A DNA stretch of 64,000 bases, from positions 1-64,000 of the forward strand of contig JBGAGP010000002.1 of NCBI GenBank assembly GCA_044226685.1. The letters are read 5' to 3'. The translations under genes and the position numbers were made by a program. The stretch comes from Dongia_A sp044226685 (lineage in GTDB: Bacteria > Pseudomonadota > Alphaproteobacteria > Dongiales > Dongiaceae). This document shows, piece by piece, positions 1-6,444 of the stretch (positions within the stretch are counted from its first letter, which is position 1; each line of letters starts with the position of its first letter). The notes below the pieces were generated by a model, which saw only the letters and a program-made list of their open reading frames with translations, ran no database searches and had not been told where the DNA came from.

Positions 1-28
1 CGCAATGCGGCTGAGCTGAGCTGTCCTC

Positions 29-58
29 CGGGCCGCGGCGTTTTCGCGCCGCGGCCCG
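29..58. terminator. Strong GC hairpin at the end of an off-window gene
   Basis: Two perfectly complementary 12-base arms (29-40 and 47-58) enclose the loop TTTTCG. No clear T-run follows, only CTTCGTT. It lies 27 bases before the first gene and most likely ends or attenuates the transcript of an upstream gene outside the window, plausibly the missing substrate-binding protein of the transporter encoded at 1489-4790. Confidence 0.5.
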
Positions 59-85
59 CTTCGTTCCCTCGGACGGAGGTTCCCC

Positions 86-727
86 ATGTCCCTCGATGTC
101 TTTTCCGCCAAGCGCCATGACGGGCTGACCACCATCGACCCGAAGCGGACGGCCGTCATCGTCGTCGACATGCTGAACGATTTCTGCAAGCCCGGCGGCA
201 AGATGGTGCTGCCCGGCTATGAGAAACTGGTGCCGCCGCAGCTGCAGGTGATCGATGCGGCGCGGGCGAGCGGGGCGGCGATCGTCTGGCTGCTCGACAC
301 CCACCGCACCAACGTGAAGCAGGACCGCGAGTTCCTGAAGCGCACGCCGCATTGCCTGGAGAACAGCTGGGGCGCCCAGGTGATCGAGGATCTGCAGGCG
401 CGGCCCGACGACATCTACGTCATCAAGCGGCGCTTCTCCGGTTTCTTCAACACCGACCTCGACTTGACCTTGAAGGACCTGGGCGCTCAGAGCGTCGTCG
501 TCTTCGGCGTGGTCACCAATATCTGCGTGCGCTCGACGGTGCATGACGCCTTCTTCCACGGCTACAACGTGGTGGTGCCGGAGGATTGCTGCGCCGCCAC
601 GGGTGCCCGCGAGCAGGCCTCCAGCCTCTACGACATCGGCACCCATTTCGGCACGGTCAGCGACGCCGCCAGCGTTGCCGCGGCGCTGCTGCAGGGGACG
701 CCCATTCGCAACAAAGAGGCCGCCTGA
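86..727 (+). CDS. Isochorismatase-family cysteine hydrolase
   Basis: A 213-residue protein of the isochorismatase-like hydrolase fold, which cleaves C-N bonds in amides, ureides or carbamoyl compounds. The Asp-Lys-Cys triad is visible: D28 in VVDMLNDF, K114 in VIKRRFSGF and C147 in VTNICVRST, with the preceding VT expected to form the cis-peptide of this family. ATG is preceded by GGACGGAGG. Its stop overlaps the start of the next gene, so it opens a tightly packed plus-strand run with an SDR and a Urt-type transporter, suggesting hydrolysis of an imported amide or ureide. The substrate cannot be read from the sequence. It is distinct from the nicotinamidase at 4851, sharing only the fold. 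Confidence 0.85.
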   Translation: MSLDVFSAKRHDGLTTIDPKRTAVIVVDMLNDFCKPGGKMVLPGYEKLVPPQLQVIDAARASGAAIVWLLDTHRTNVKQDREFLKRTPHCLENSWGAQVIEDLQARPDDIYVIKRRFSGFFNTDLDLTLKDLGAQSVVVFGVVTNICVRSTVHDAFFHGYNVVVPEDCCAATGAREQASSLYDIGTHFGTVSDAASVAAALLQGTPIRNKEAA

Positions 728-1482
728 TGCGGCTGGCGGGCAAGGTCGCCGTCGTCACCGGGGCGGCCAACGGCATCGGCGCCGCCACCGCACGGCTTTT
801 CGCAACCGAGGGCGCCAAGGTCATCCTCGCCGACCGCGACCGCACGGCCGGCGAGCGGCTGGCCGGGGAGATCGGCGCCAGCGCGCGGTTCCAGCTTTGC
901 AACGTCGCCCACGGCGCCGAGATCGAGGCCGCCATCGCCGCCGCCGAGCGGCATTTCGGCGGGCTCGACATCCTGGTGAACAACGCCGCCATCCAGAACG
1001 TGAAGCCGGTCTCGGAGACCAGCGAGGCGGAGTGGGCGGAGATCATCGCGGTGAACCTGACCAGCGTGTTCCTCGGCATCAAATACGCCATCGCGCCGAT
1101 GAAGAAGCGCGGCGGCGGGGCGATCGTCAACACCTCCTCGACCTTCGCGCTGGTGGGATCGCCCGGCTATGCCGCCTATCACGCGGCCAAGGGCGGGGTC
1201 TCGTCGCTGACCCGCGCCGCCGCCATCGACCTCATCCGCCACAAGATCCGCGTCAACGCGATCTGCCCCGGCACGACGGACACACCGGGCCTGCGCGGCG
1301 GCGTCGCGGCGACGGCCGACGACCCGGCGGCGGCGATGGCGGGATACCTCAAGCTGCAGCCGATGGGCCGCTTCGGCACCGCCGAGGAGATTGCGGCGGC
1401 GATCCTGTTCCTGGCCAGTGCCGAGTCCAGTTTCGTGGTCGGCGCCAACCTGGTCGCCGATGGCGGCTATACGGTGGTCTGA
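727..1482 (+). CDS. Short-chain dehydrogenase/reductase (SDR)
   Basis: A 251-residue classical SDR that should oxidise or reduce an alcohol/carbonyl with NAD(P). The N-terminal TGAANGIG cofactor motif, the NNAA motif, the catalytic Ser in NTSSTFAL and the YxxxK motif (YHAAK) are all present, and length is typical. The start is the ATG at 727, which shares one base with the preceding stop; an upstream in-frame start would overlap the hydrolase gene extensively and the extra residues do not resemble SDR sequence. It is translationally coupled to the hydrolase before it and lies 6 bases before the transporter ATPase gene, implying a joint pathway. Substrate unknown. Confidence 0.88.
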   Translation: MRLAGKVAVVTGAANGIGAATARLFATEGAKVILADRDRTAGERLAGEIGASARFQLCNVAHGAEIEAAIAAAERHFGGLDILVNNAAIQNVKPVSETSEAEWAEIIAVNLTSVFLGIKYAIAPMKKRGGGAIVNTSSTFALVGSPGYAAYHAAKGGVSSLTRAAAIDLIRHKIRVNAICPGTTDTPGLRGGVAATADDPAAAMAGYLKLQPMGRFGTAEEIAAAILFLASAESSFVVGANLVADGGYTVV

Positions 1483-1488
1483 TCCCGC

Positions 1489-2262
1489 ATGAGCGAAGCC
1501 CTCGCCGCCCAGCCCAGCGCCATGCCGCTGCTCGAGGTCGCCGACATCACCAAGGTGTTCGGCGGCATCCAGGCCCTGGCCGGCGTGTCGCTCTCCGTCC
1601 ATCCGGGCGAATTGCTGTGCATCGTCGGGCCGAATGGCTGCGGCAAGACCACCTTGTTCAACGTCATCTCCGGGGCGCTGCGCCCCGATGACGGGTCGAT
1701 CCATTTCCGCGGCGAGAATACCGGCGCCATGAAGGTGCATGAGATCAGCCGGCTGGGCATCGGCCGCAAGTTCCAGGTGCCCGGCATCTTCGCCGAGCTC
1801 AGCGCGGCGGACAATGTGCGGGCGGCGCTCTCCGCCGGCAAGGCCAGGGGCGCCTTCGGCCTGATGCTGCTGCAGCGGCAGGAGGACGAGGTGCGCGCGA
1901 TCCTCGACCTGGTGTCGCTCGGGTCGCGCGCAGAGGTGCCGGCCGGCGAGCTGGCCCATGGCGAGAAGCAATGGCTGGAAATCGCCATGGTGCTGGCCGG
2001 CAAGCCGAAGCTGATCCTGCTGGACGAGCCGACGGCGGGGATGAGCGGGGCGGAGACGGCGGCGACCGCCGATCTGATCCGCCGCATCGCCGCCGAGACG
2101 GCGGCCGCCATCATCGTCATCGAGCACGACATCCAGTTTGTGCGGCGCCTGGACTGCCCGGTGGTCGTGATGATGAAGGGGCAGGTGTTGCGCCGCGGCA
2201 GCTATGCCGAGATCAGCGCCGACCCGGCGGTGCGCGAAGCCTATCTCGGTAAACGCGCATGA
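1489..2262 (+). CDS. ABC transporter ATP-binding protein, UrtD/LivG type
   Basis: A 257-residue nucleotide-binding subunit of a branched-chain amino acid/urea/amide class importer. The Walker A GPNGCGKT is at residues 47-54 and the Walker B LILLDEPTAG lies near residue 180. The signature region reads LAHGEKQWLE, which resembles UrtD of urea transporters more than LivG of amino acid transporters (by-eye comparison). ATG at 1489 follows the SDR stop by six bases, and the 3' end overlaps the next ATPase by four bases. It works with the second ATPase and two permeases that follow. The periplasmic binding protein is not in the window. Confidence 0.9.
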   Translation: MSEALAAQPSAMPLLEVADITKVFGGIQALAGVSLSVHPGELLCIVGPNGCGKTTLFNVISGALRPDDGSIHFRGENTGAMKVHEISRLGIGRKFQVPGIFAELSAADNVRAALSAGKARGAFGLMLLQRQEDEVRAILDLVSLGSRAEVPAGELAHGEKQWLEIAMVLAGKPKLILLDEPTAGMSGAETAATADLIRRIAAETAAAIIVIEHDIQFVRRLDCPVVVMMKGQVLRRGSYAEISADPAVREAYLGKRA

Positions 2263-2960
2263 TGCTGAGCCTGGACGAGGTCGAATCCGGTTATGGCGAC
2301 AGCCTGGTGCTGAAGGGCGTGACGCTCACCGTCGCGGCGGGGCAAGTGACGGCGCTGCTCGGGCGCAACGGCATGGGCAAGTCGACCCTGATGAAGACCA
2401 TCATGGGCCTGCTTTCGGTCAAGCGCGGAATCATCGGCTTCGACGGCGCGCCGATCAACGGCCTGCGCCCCGACCAGATCAGCAACCGGGGCATCGCCTT
2501 CGTGCCGCAGGGGCGCGAGATCTTCATGGACTTCACCGTCGAGGAGAATCTGTTGCTCGGCACCCTGGGCAAGCCTGGCGCGGGTTGGATTCCCGACCTG
2601 GTGTTCGAGCATTTTCCCATCCTGCATGAGCGGAAGAGGCAGATTGCCGGTACCATGTCGGGCGGGCAGCAGCAGCAATTGGCGATCGGCCGGGCGCTGG
2701 CCGGGCGGCCGAAGATGCTGCTGCTGGACGAGCCGTCCGAGGGCATCCAGCCTTCCATCGTCGAACAGATCGCCGCCACGCTGAAAGCCATTGCCGAGAA
2801 GGAGAAGCTCACCGTCCTGCTGGTCGAGCAGAATGTCGAGATGGTGCTCGACATGGCCGGCACCTGCGCCTTCATCGAGAACGGCCGTATCGTCGCCACG
2901 CATGAGACGCAGGCCCTGCGCGACGACGACCGCCTGATCCACCGCTATCTGGGGCTGTAG
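2259..2960 (+). CDS. ABC transporter ATP-binding protein, UrtE/LivF type
   Basis: A 233-residue second ATPase of the same importer. Walker A GRNGMGKS is at residues 35-42, the signature is MSGGQQQQLAIGRAL and the Walker B region is LLLDEPSEGIQPSIV. The EGIQPSI stretch after Walker B is characteristic of UrtE-type subunits, supporting a urea- or short-amide-like substrate rather than branched-chain amino acids, although that is inference. ATG at 2259 overlaps the preceding stop in an ATGA arrangement, indicating translational coupling and equal stoichiometry with its partner ATPase. Confidence 0.9.
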   Translation: MMLSLDEVESGYGDSLVLKGVTLTVAAGQVTALLGRNGMGKSTLMKTIMGLLSVKRGIIGFDGAPINGLRPDQISNRGIAFVPQGREIFMDFTVEENLLLGTLGKPGAGWIPDLVFEHFPILHERKRQIAGTMSGGQQQQLAIGRALAGRPKMLLLDEPSEGIQPSIVEQIAATLKAIAEKEKLTVLLVEQNVEMVLDMAGTCAFIENGRIVATHETQALRDDDRLIHRYLGL

Positions 2961-2964
2961 CGCG

Positions 2965-3822
2965 ATGGATCTGATCCTCACCCTCGGCCTCGACGCGCTC
3001 AACTTCGCGCTCGCCATCGTGCTGGTGGCGATGGGGCTGGTCATCATCTTCGGCCTGATGAACGTCATCAACATGGCGCATGGCGAGCTGTTCCTGCTCG
3101 GCGCCTATACCTTGGTGGTGGTGCAGAAGGCGGGCGGCGGCTTCTGGCTGGGCCTGATCCTCGCACCCGTGGTCGTCGGCCTGGTGGGCCTGGTGCTCGA
3201 GGAGCTCATCATCCGCCATGTCTATCGCCGCTTCCTCGACACCATCCTCGCCACCTGGGGCATCTCCATCGCCATCAAGCAGGCGGTGATCCTGGGCTTC
3301 GGCCCGGCCTCCTATACCGTCGACGCGCCGCTGCAATTCGGCGTCGATTTCCTCGGCACGACCTATCCGGCCTATCGCCTGTTCATCATGGGCGTCGCGG
3401 TGCTGGTCATCCTGGTGACGCTGTTCGTCTTCTTCCGCACCCGCTTCGGCCTCGCCGCGCGCGGGGTGATCGCCAACCGGTCGATGGCGGCCTGCCTCGG
3501 CATCAACACGCGGCGGCTGGACCGCGCCACCTTCGCCTTTGGCGCGGCGCTTGCCGGATTGGCCGGCGCGGTGATGGCGCCGCAGATGAGCGTCGACCCG
3601 CAGATGGGGCTGGGTTTCCTCATCCCCGCCTTCCTGGCGATCCTCACCGGCGGCGGTGGCCTCACCGGAACGCTGCTCGGCGCCTCGCTGGTCGGCGGCA
3701 TCGATTCCACCTTCGCCAAGCTGTGGTCGCCGGTGCTGGCCCAGGTCGTGGTCTTCGCCATGGCCATCGTGGTCATCCGCATCTTCCCCAACGGACTCTT
3801 GTCCGGGCGAGGCCGCAAATGA
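2965..3822 (+). CDS. ABC transporter permease, UrtB/LivH type
   Basis: A 285-residue inner-membrane permease with about eight hydrophobic segments. The N-terminal part carries MNVINMAHGELFLLGAY, the family hallmark, and the C-terminal half has the FAFGAALAGLAGAV stretch typical of LivH/UrtB. It lies 4 bases after the ATPase gene and overlaps the next permease by four bases. It pairs with the 3819-4790 product to form the transmembrane channel. The order here (ATPases before permeases) differs from the usual urtABCDE order. Confidence 0.9.
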   Translation: MDLILTLGLDALNFALAIVLVAMGLVIIFGLMNVINMAHGELFLLGAYTLVVVQKAGGGFWLGLILAPVVVGLVGLVLEELIIRHVYRRFLDTILATWGISIAIKQAVILGFGPASYTVDAPLQFGVDFLGTTYPAYRLFIMGVAVLVILVTLFVFFRTRFGLAARGVIANRSMAACLGINTRRLDRATFAFGAALAGLAGAVMAPQMSVDPQMGLGFLIPAFLAILTGGGGLTGTLLGASLVGGIDSTFAKLWSPVLAQVVVFAMAIVVIRIFPNGLLSGRGRK

Positions 3823-4790
3823 GCCGGCGTTCGCTCATTGTCGCCGCCGCGATCTGGCTCGGCTTCGCGATCCTGCCGGCCCTCGTCGACGATTGGCAGC
3901 TCCTGCAGTTGGCGCAGTTCATGACCTACGGCATCTTCGCCATGAGCCTGGCGCTGATCTGGGGCCAGGCGGGGCTGCTCTGCTTCGGCCAGGCGATCTT
4001 CTTCGGCGGCGGCGCCTATGCGATGAGCTTGGTCACCATGGGCATGATCCCGCATGTGCCGGCCAGTTCCTGGCTTGGCCTGTTGGCGGCCATGGCGCTG
4101 CCGGCCGTTTTCGCCAATCTGCTCGGCCGCTTCCTGTTCTATGGCAAGGGGCTGCGCGGCGCGCATTTCGGCATCGTCACCCTGGCCATCGCGGTCATCG
4201 CCGAGCGCCTGGCGATCAACTGGGAGTTCATCGGCGGCTTCAACGGCCTGATGGGCGTGCCGCCGATGAATCTCGGCCTCGGTGGCGACCTGATCGACGG
4301 CCTGCCGGTCTACTACGCGATCCTGGCGGTGGCGGTGATCGTCTTCGCCCTGCTGGCGGCGATGCTCGGCACGCCGTTCGGCCTGGCGCTCAACGCGCTG
4401 CGCAACAACGAGGACCGCGCGGCGTTCCTCGGCTACGACAACGCGCGGCTGAAGCTCGCCATCTTCACCATCGCGGCGGCGGTGGCCGGCCTCTCCGGCG
4501 CGCTCTTCGTGGCGCAGTTCGCCTTCGCCTCGCCGACCCTGCTCGGCTTCGGGCTCTCGACCGAGGTGCTGATCTGGACCGCCCTCGGCGGCAAGTCGCT
4601 GCTGATCGCCGCGTTCCTGGGCGCCGTGGTGGTGCGGGTGGCGGAGAATTTCCTGTCGGAGGTCCTGGGGCCGCTCTGGTTGCTGGGGCTGGGCGGCTTG
4701 TTCGTGCTCTGCGTCATCTTCTTCCCGCGCGGGCTGATCGCCGAGATCCTGCTGCGGATCGAGCGCCTGCTGCCCGGCGGCCGGCGCTGA
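3819..4790 (+). CDS. ABC transporter permease, UrtC/LivM type
   Basis: A 323-residue permease, the LivM/UrtC partner. Characteristic features are WGQAGLLCFGQA and the FGGGAYAM segment in the first third, the GLALNALRNNEDRAAFLGYDN cytoplasmic loop that contacts the ATPases, and a final hydrophobic pair. I place the start at ATG 3819, which overlaps the preceding permease stop (ATGA); the longer open frame upstream lies inside the other permease gene. It ends the transporter block; the next gene has its own promoter 60 bases on. Confidence 0.9.
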   Translation: MSRRSLIVAAAIWLGFAILPALVDDWQLLQLAQFMTYGIFAMSLALIWGQAGLLCFGQAIFFGGGAYAMSLVTMGMIPHVPASSWLGLLAAMALPAVFANLLGRFLFYGKGLRGAHFGIVTLAIAVIAERLAINWEFIGGFNGLMGVPPMNLGLGGDLIDGLPVYYAILAVAVIVFALLAAMLGTPFGLALNALRNNEDRAAFLGYDNARLKLAIFTIAAAVAGLSGALFVAQFAFASPTLLGFGLSTEVLIWTALGGKSLLIAAFLGAVVVRVAENFLSEVLGPLWLLGLGGLFVLCVIFFPRGLIAEILLRIERLLPGGRR

Positions 4791-4792
4791 GA

Positions 4793-4821
4793 TTGCGCCC
4801 GTTCGCCGGCGAACTTATAGT
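4793..4821 (+). promoter_or_regulatory. Promoter with embedded palindromic operator before pncA
   Basis: TTGCGC (4793-4798) and TATAGT (4816-4821) are 17 bases apart, a plausible sigma-70 pair with a good -10. The spacer contains a perfect 14-base palindrome GTTCGCCGGCGAAC (4801-4814). A repressor bound there would block polymerase. The palindrome shares the GTTCG-N4-CGAAC plan with the operator at 5537-5560. Promoter function is inferred. Confidence 0.5.
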
Positions 4822-4850
4822 TTGCGCCTGGGCGAAGAGGGGGCCGTGTC

Positions 4851-5486
4851 ATGGCATTCAAGGTGACGCCGATGGACGAGGACGTGCTGGTCGTCATCGA
4901 TGTGCAGAACGATTTCTGCCCCGGCGGATCGCTGGCCGTCTCCAAGGGCGACGAGATCGTGCCTGTGGTGAACCGGCTGATGGGGCAGTTCCGCCACGTC
5001 GTGCTGACCCAGGATTGGCACCCCGCCGGGCATTCCTCCTTCGCCAGCACGCATAAGGGCCAGCCCTTCACCGCCATCAAGCTCGATTACGGCGACCAGA
5101 CCCTGTGGCCGGATCATTGCGTGCAGGGGACCAGGGGCGCCGAGTTCCACCGCGACCTGAAGCTGACCGGCGCTGAACTCGTCCTGCGCAAGGGCTTCCG
5201 CAAGCCGATCGATTCCTATTCGGCGTTCTTCGAGAACGACAAGGTGACGCGCACCGGCCTTGCCGGCTATCTGCGCGACCGCGGGCTGAAGCGCCTGTTC
5301 ATGTGCGGGCTGGCCACCGATTTCTGCGTCGCCTGGTCGGCGCTCGACGGCCGGCGCGAAGGCTTCCAGGTCGTGGTGCTGGAGGATGCCTGCCGCGCCA
5401 TCGACCTCAACGGCAGCCTCGCCGCCGCCAAGGCGGAGATGACCAAGGCCGGCGTGGCGCTGACCGCCTCCGACCACATCGGCTGA
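4851..5486 (+). CDS. pncA: Nicotinamidase (nicotinamide to nicotinate)
   Basis: A 211-residue cytosolic amidohydrolase converting nicotinamide to nicotinate and ammonia. The catalytic triad is D17 (VIDVQNDF), K114 (LRKGFRK) and C159 (ATDFCV). Metal ligands expected in PncA are present: D55 and H57 in QDWHPAGH and H89 in WPDHCVQGT. Length matches bacterial PncA. ATG at 4851 is preceded by a GA-rich stretch GAAGAGGGGG. In most bacteria this enzyme serves NAD salvage; here it sits directly before a nicotinate-oxidising cluster and carries a promoter palindrome like that cluster, so it probably also feeds nicotinamide into catabolism. Confidence 0.93.
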   Translation: MAFKVTPMDEDVLVVIDVQNDFCPGGSLAVSKGDEIVPVVNRLMGQFRHVVLTQDWHPAGHSSFASTHKGQPFTAIKLDYGDQTLWPDHCVQGTRGAEFHRDLKLTGAELVLRKGFRKPIDSYSAFFENDKVTRTGLAGYLRDRGLKRLFMCGLATDFCVAWSALDGRREGFQVVVLEDACRAIDLNGSLAAAKAEMTKAGVALTASDHIG

Positions 5487-5504
5487 CCGCGCGTAGACCC
5501 CCGA

Positions 5505-5532
5505 TTGACTCTGCCCGTCGGCGGTGCAGAAT
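5505..5532 (+). promoter_or_regulatory. Candidate sigma-70 promoter of the nicotinate operon
   Basis: TTGACT at 5505-5510 and CAGAAT at 5527-5532 are separated by 16 bases. The predicted transcription start near 5539 falls inside the adjacent 24-base palindrome. This placement argues against translation from the GTG at 5524, which would lie inside the promoter. Confidence 0.5.
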
Positions 5533-5536
5533 GGCG

Positions 5537-5560
5537 AGATCGTTCGTATACGAACGATCT
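5537..5560. promoter_or_regulatory. Perfect 24-base palindrome, candidate operator
   Basis: Positions 5537-5560 form a perfect inverted repeat centred between 5548 and 5549, with core GTTCGTATACGAAC (5542-5555). It overlaps the predicted transcription start and ends 17 bases before the ATG at 5578, a classical repressor position. The MarR regulator encoded at 12068 in the same cluster is the obvious candidate ligand, but GTTCG-N4-CGAAC also resembles sites of IclR-type regulators, so the partner is unproven. Confidence 0.65.
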
Positions 5561-5577
5561 GGGAGGCGGAAGCCGGG

Positions 5578-6444
5578 ATGCTGGGAGCCCGCGACACGGA
5601 AGAGGCGCGTTATGCGCGGCCGCGCGATCTGGCCGAGGCGCTGCGCCTGCGCCAAGAGGGCGCCCGGATCCTCGCCGGCGGCACCGATTTCTATCCCGTG
5701 CGGGTCGGCCGGCCGCTGCATGACCCGGATGGTTCCAGTGTGCTCGACCTGACCGCGCTGCCTGGCCTCAAGGGCATCGCGGATGCGGGCGGGTTCCTGC
5801 GCATCGGGGCCCTGACCAGCTGGACGGCGATCGCCGAGGCGGCGCTGCCGGCGCAGTTCAACTGCCTGCAACAGGCGGCGCGCGAGGTCGGCGGACGGCA
5901 GATCCAGAATCGCGGCACCATCGGCGGCAACCTGTGCAACGCCTCGCCGGCGGCGGATGGCGTGCCGGCGCTGCTCGCGCTGGGGGCGGAGGTGGAGCTG
6001 ATGAGCGCCGCCGGCGCGCGGCGGCTGAAACTGGAGGAGTTCGTGCTCGGCCCGCGCAAGACCGCTTTGCGCGACGACGAGATCCTGGCCGCGATTCTTG
6101 TGTCGCCGCCACAGGGCGAGGCGATCAGCGCCTTCCATAAGCTCGGGGCGCGGCGCTATCTGGTCATCTCCATTGTCATGGCTGCGGGATGCCTCGACAT
6201 CGTCGGCGGCCGTATCGCCGAAGCGCGCATCGCCATCGGCGCCTGCTCGCCCGTGGCGCAACGCTTGCCGAAGCTGGAGGCGGAGCTGCGCGGCCGCACG
6301 GTCGACAGCGACCTCGCAAGGCTGGCCCATGTCGGGCAGCTCGACGGCTTGGCGCCGATCGACGACGTGCGGGCGAGCGCGGAGTACCGCCGCGAAGCGG
6401 CGCTCGGCGTGTTGAAGCGGCTGCTGGCGGAGCTGACGCCATGA
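5578..6444 (+). CDS. FAD-binding (medium) subunit of a molybdenum hydroxylase, probably nicotinate dehydrogenase
   Basis: A 288-residue CoxM/XdhB-type subunit that passes electrons from the FeS clusters to FAD. The FAD-binding GGTDFYPV motif occurs near residue 40, the second motif IQNRGTIGGNLCNASPAAD near residue 110, and a CO-dehydrogenase flavoprotein C-terminal domain follows. I chose ATG 5578, preceded by GGGAGG, over the GTG at 5524, because the region between holds a promoter and a 24-base palindrome. The stop overlaps the next start by four bases. Placed between nicotinamidase and 6-hydroxynicotinate reductase, it most likely belongs to an enzyme hydroxylating nicotinate to 6-hydroxynicotinate. 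Confidence 0.82.
   Translation: MLGARDTEEARYARPRDLAEALRLRQEGARILAGGTDFYPVRVGRPLHDPDGSSVLDLTALPGLKGIADAGGFLRIGALTSWTAIAEAALPAQFNCLQQAAREVGGRQIQNRGTIGGNLCNASPAADGVPALLALGAEVELMSAAGARRLKLEEFVLGPRKTALRDDEILAAILVSPPQGEAISAFHKLGARRYLVISIVMAAGCLDIVGGRIAEARIAIGACSPVAQRLPKLEAELRGRTVDSDLARLAHVGQLDGLAPIDDVRASAEYRREAALGVLKRLLAELTP

Noticed and set aside
5524..5577. GTG 5524 as start of the FAD subunit
   Set aside because: The stretch contains the predicted -10 and a 24-base palindrome; ATG 5578 has a good ribosome-binding site.
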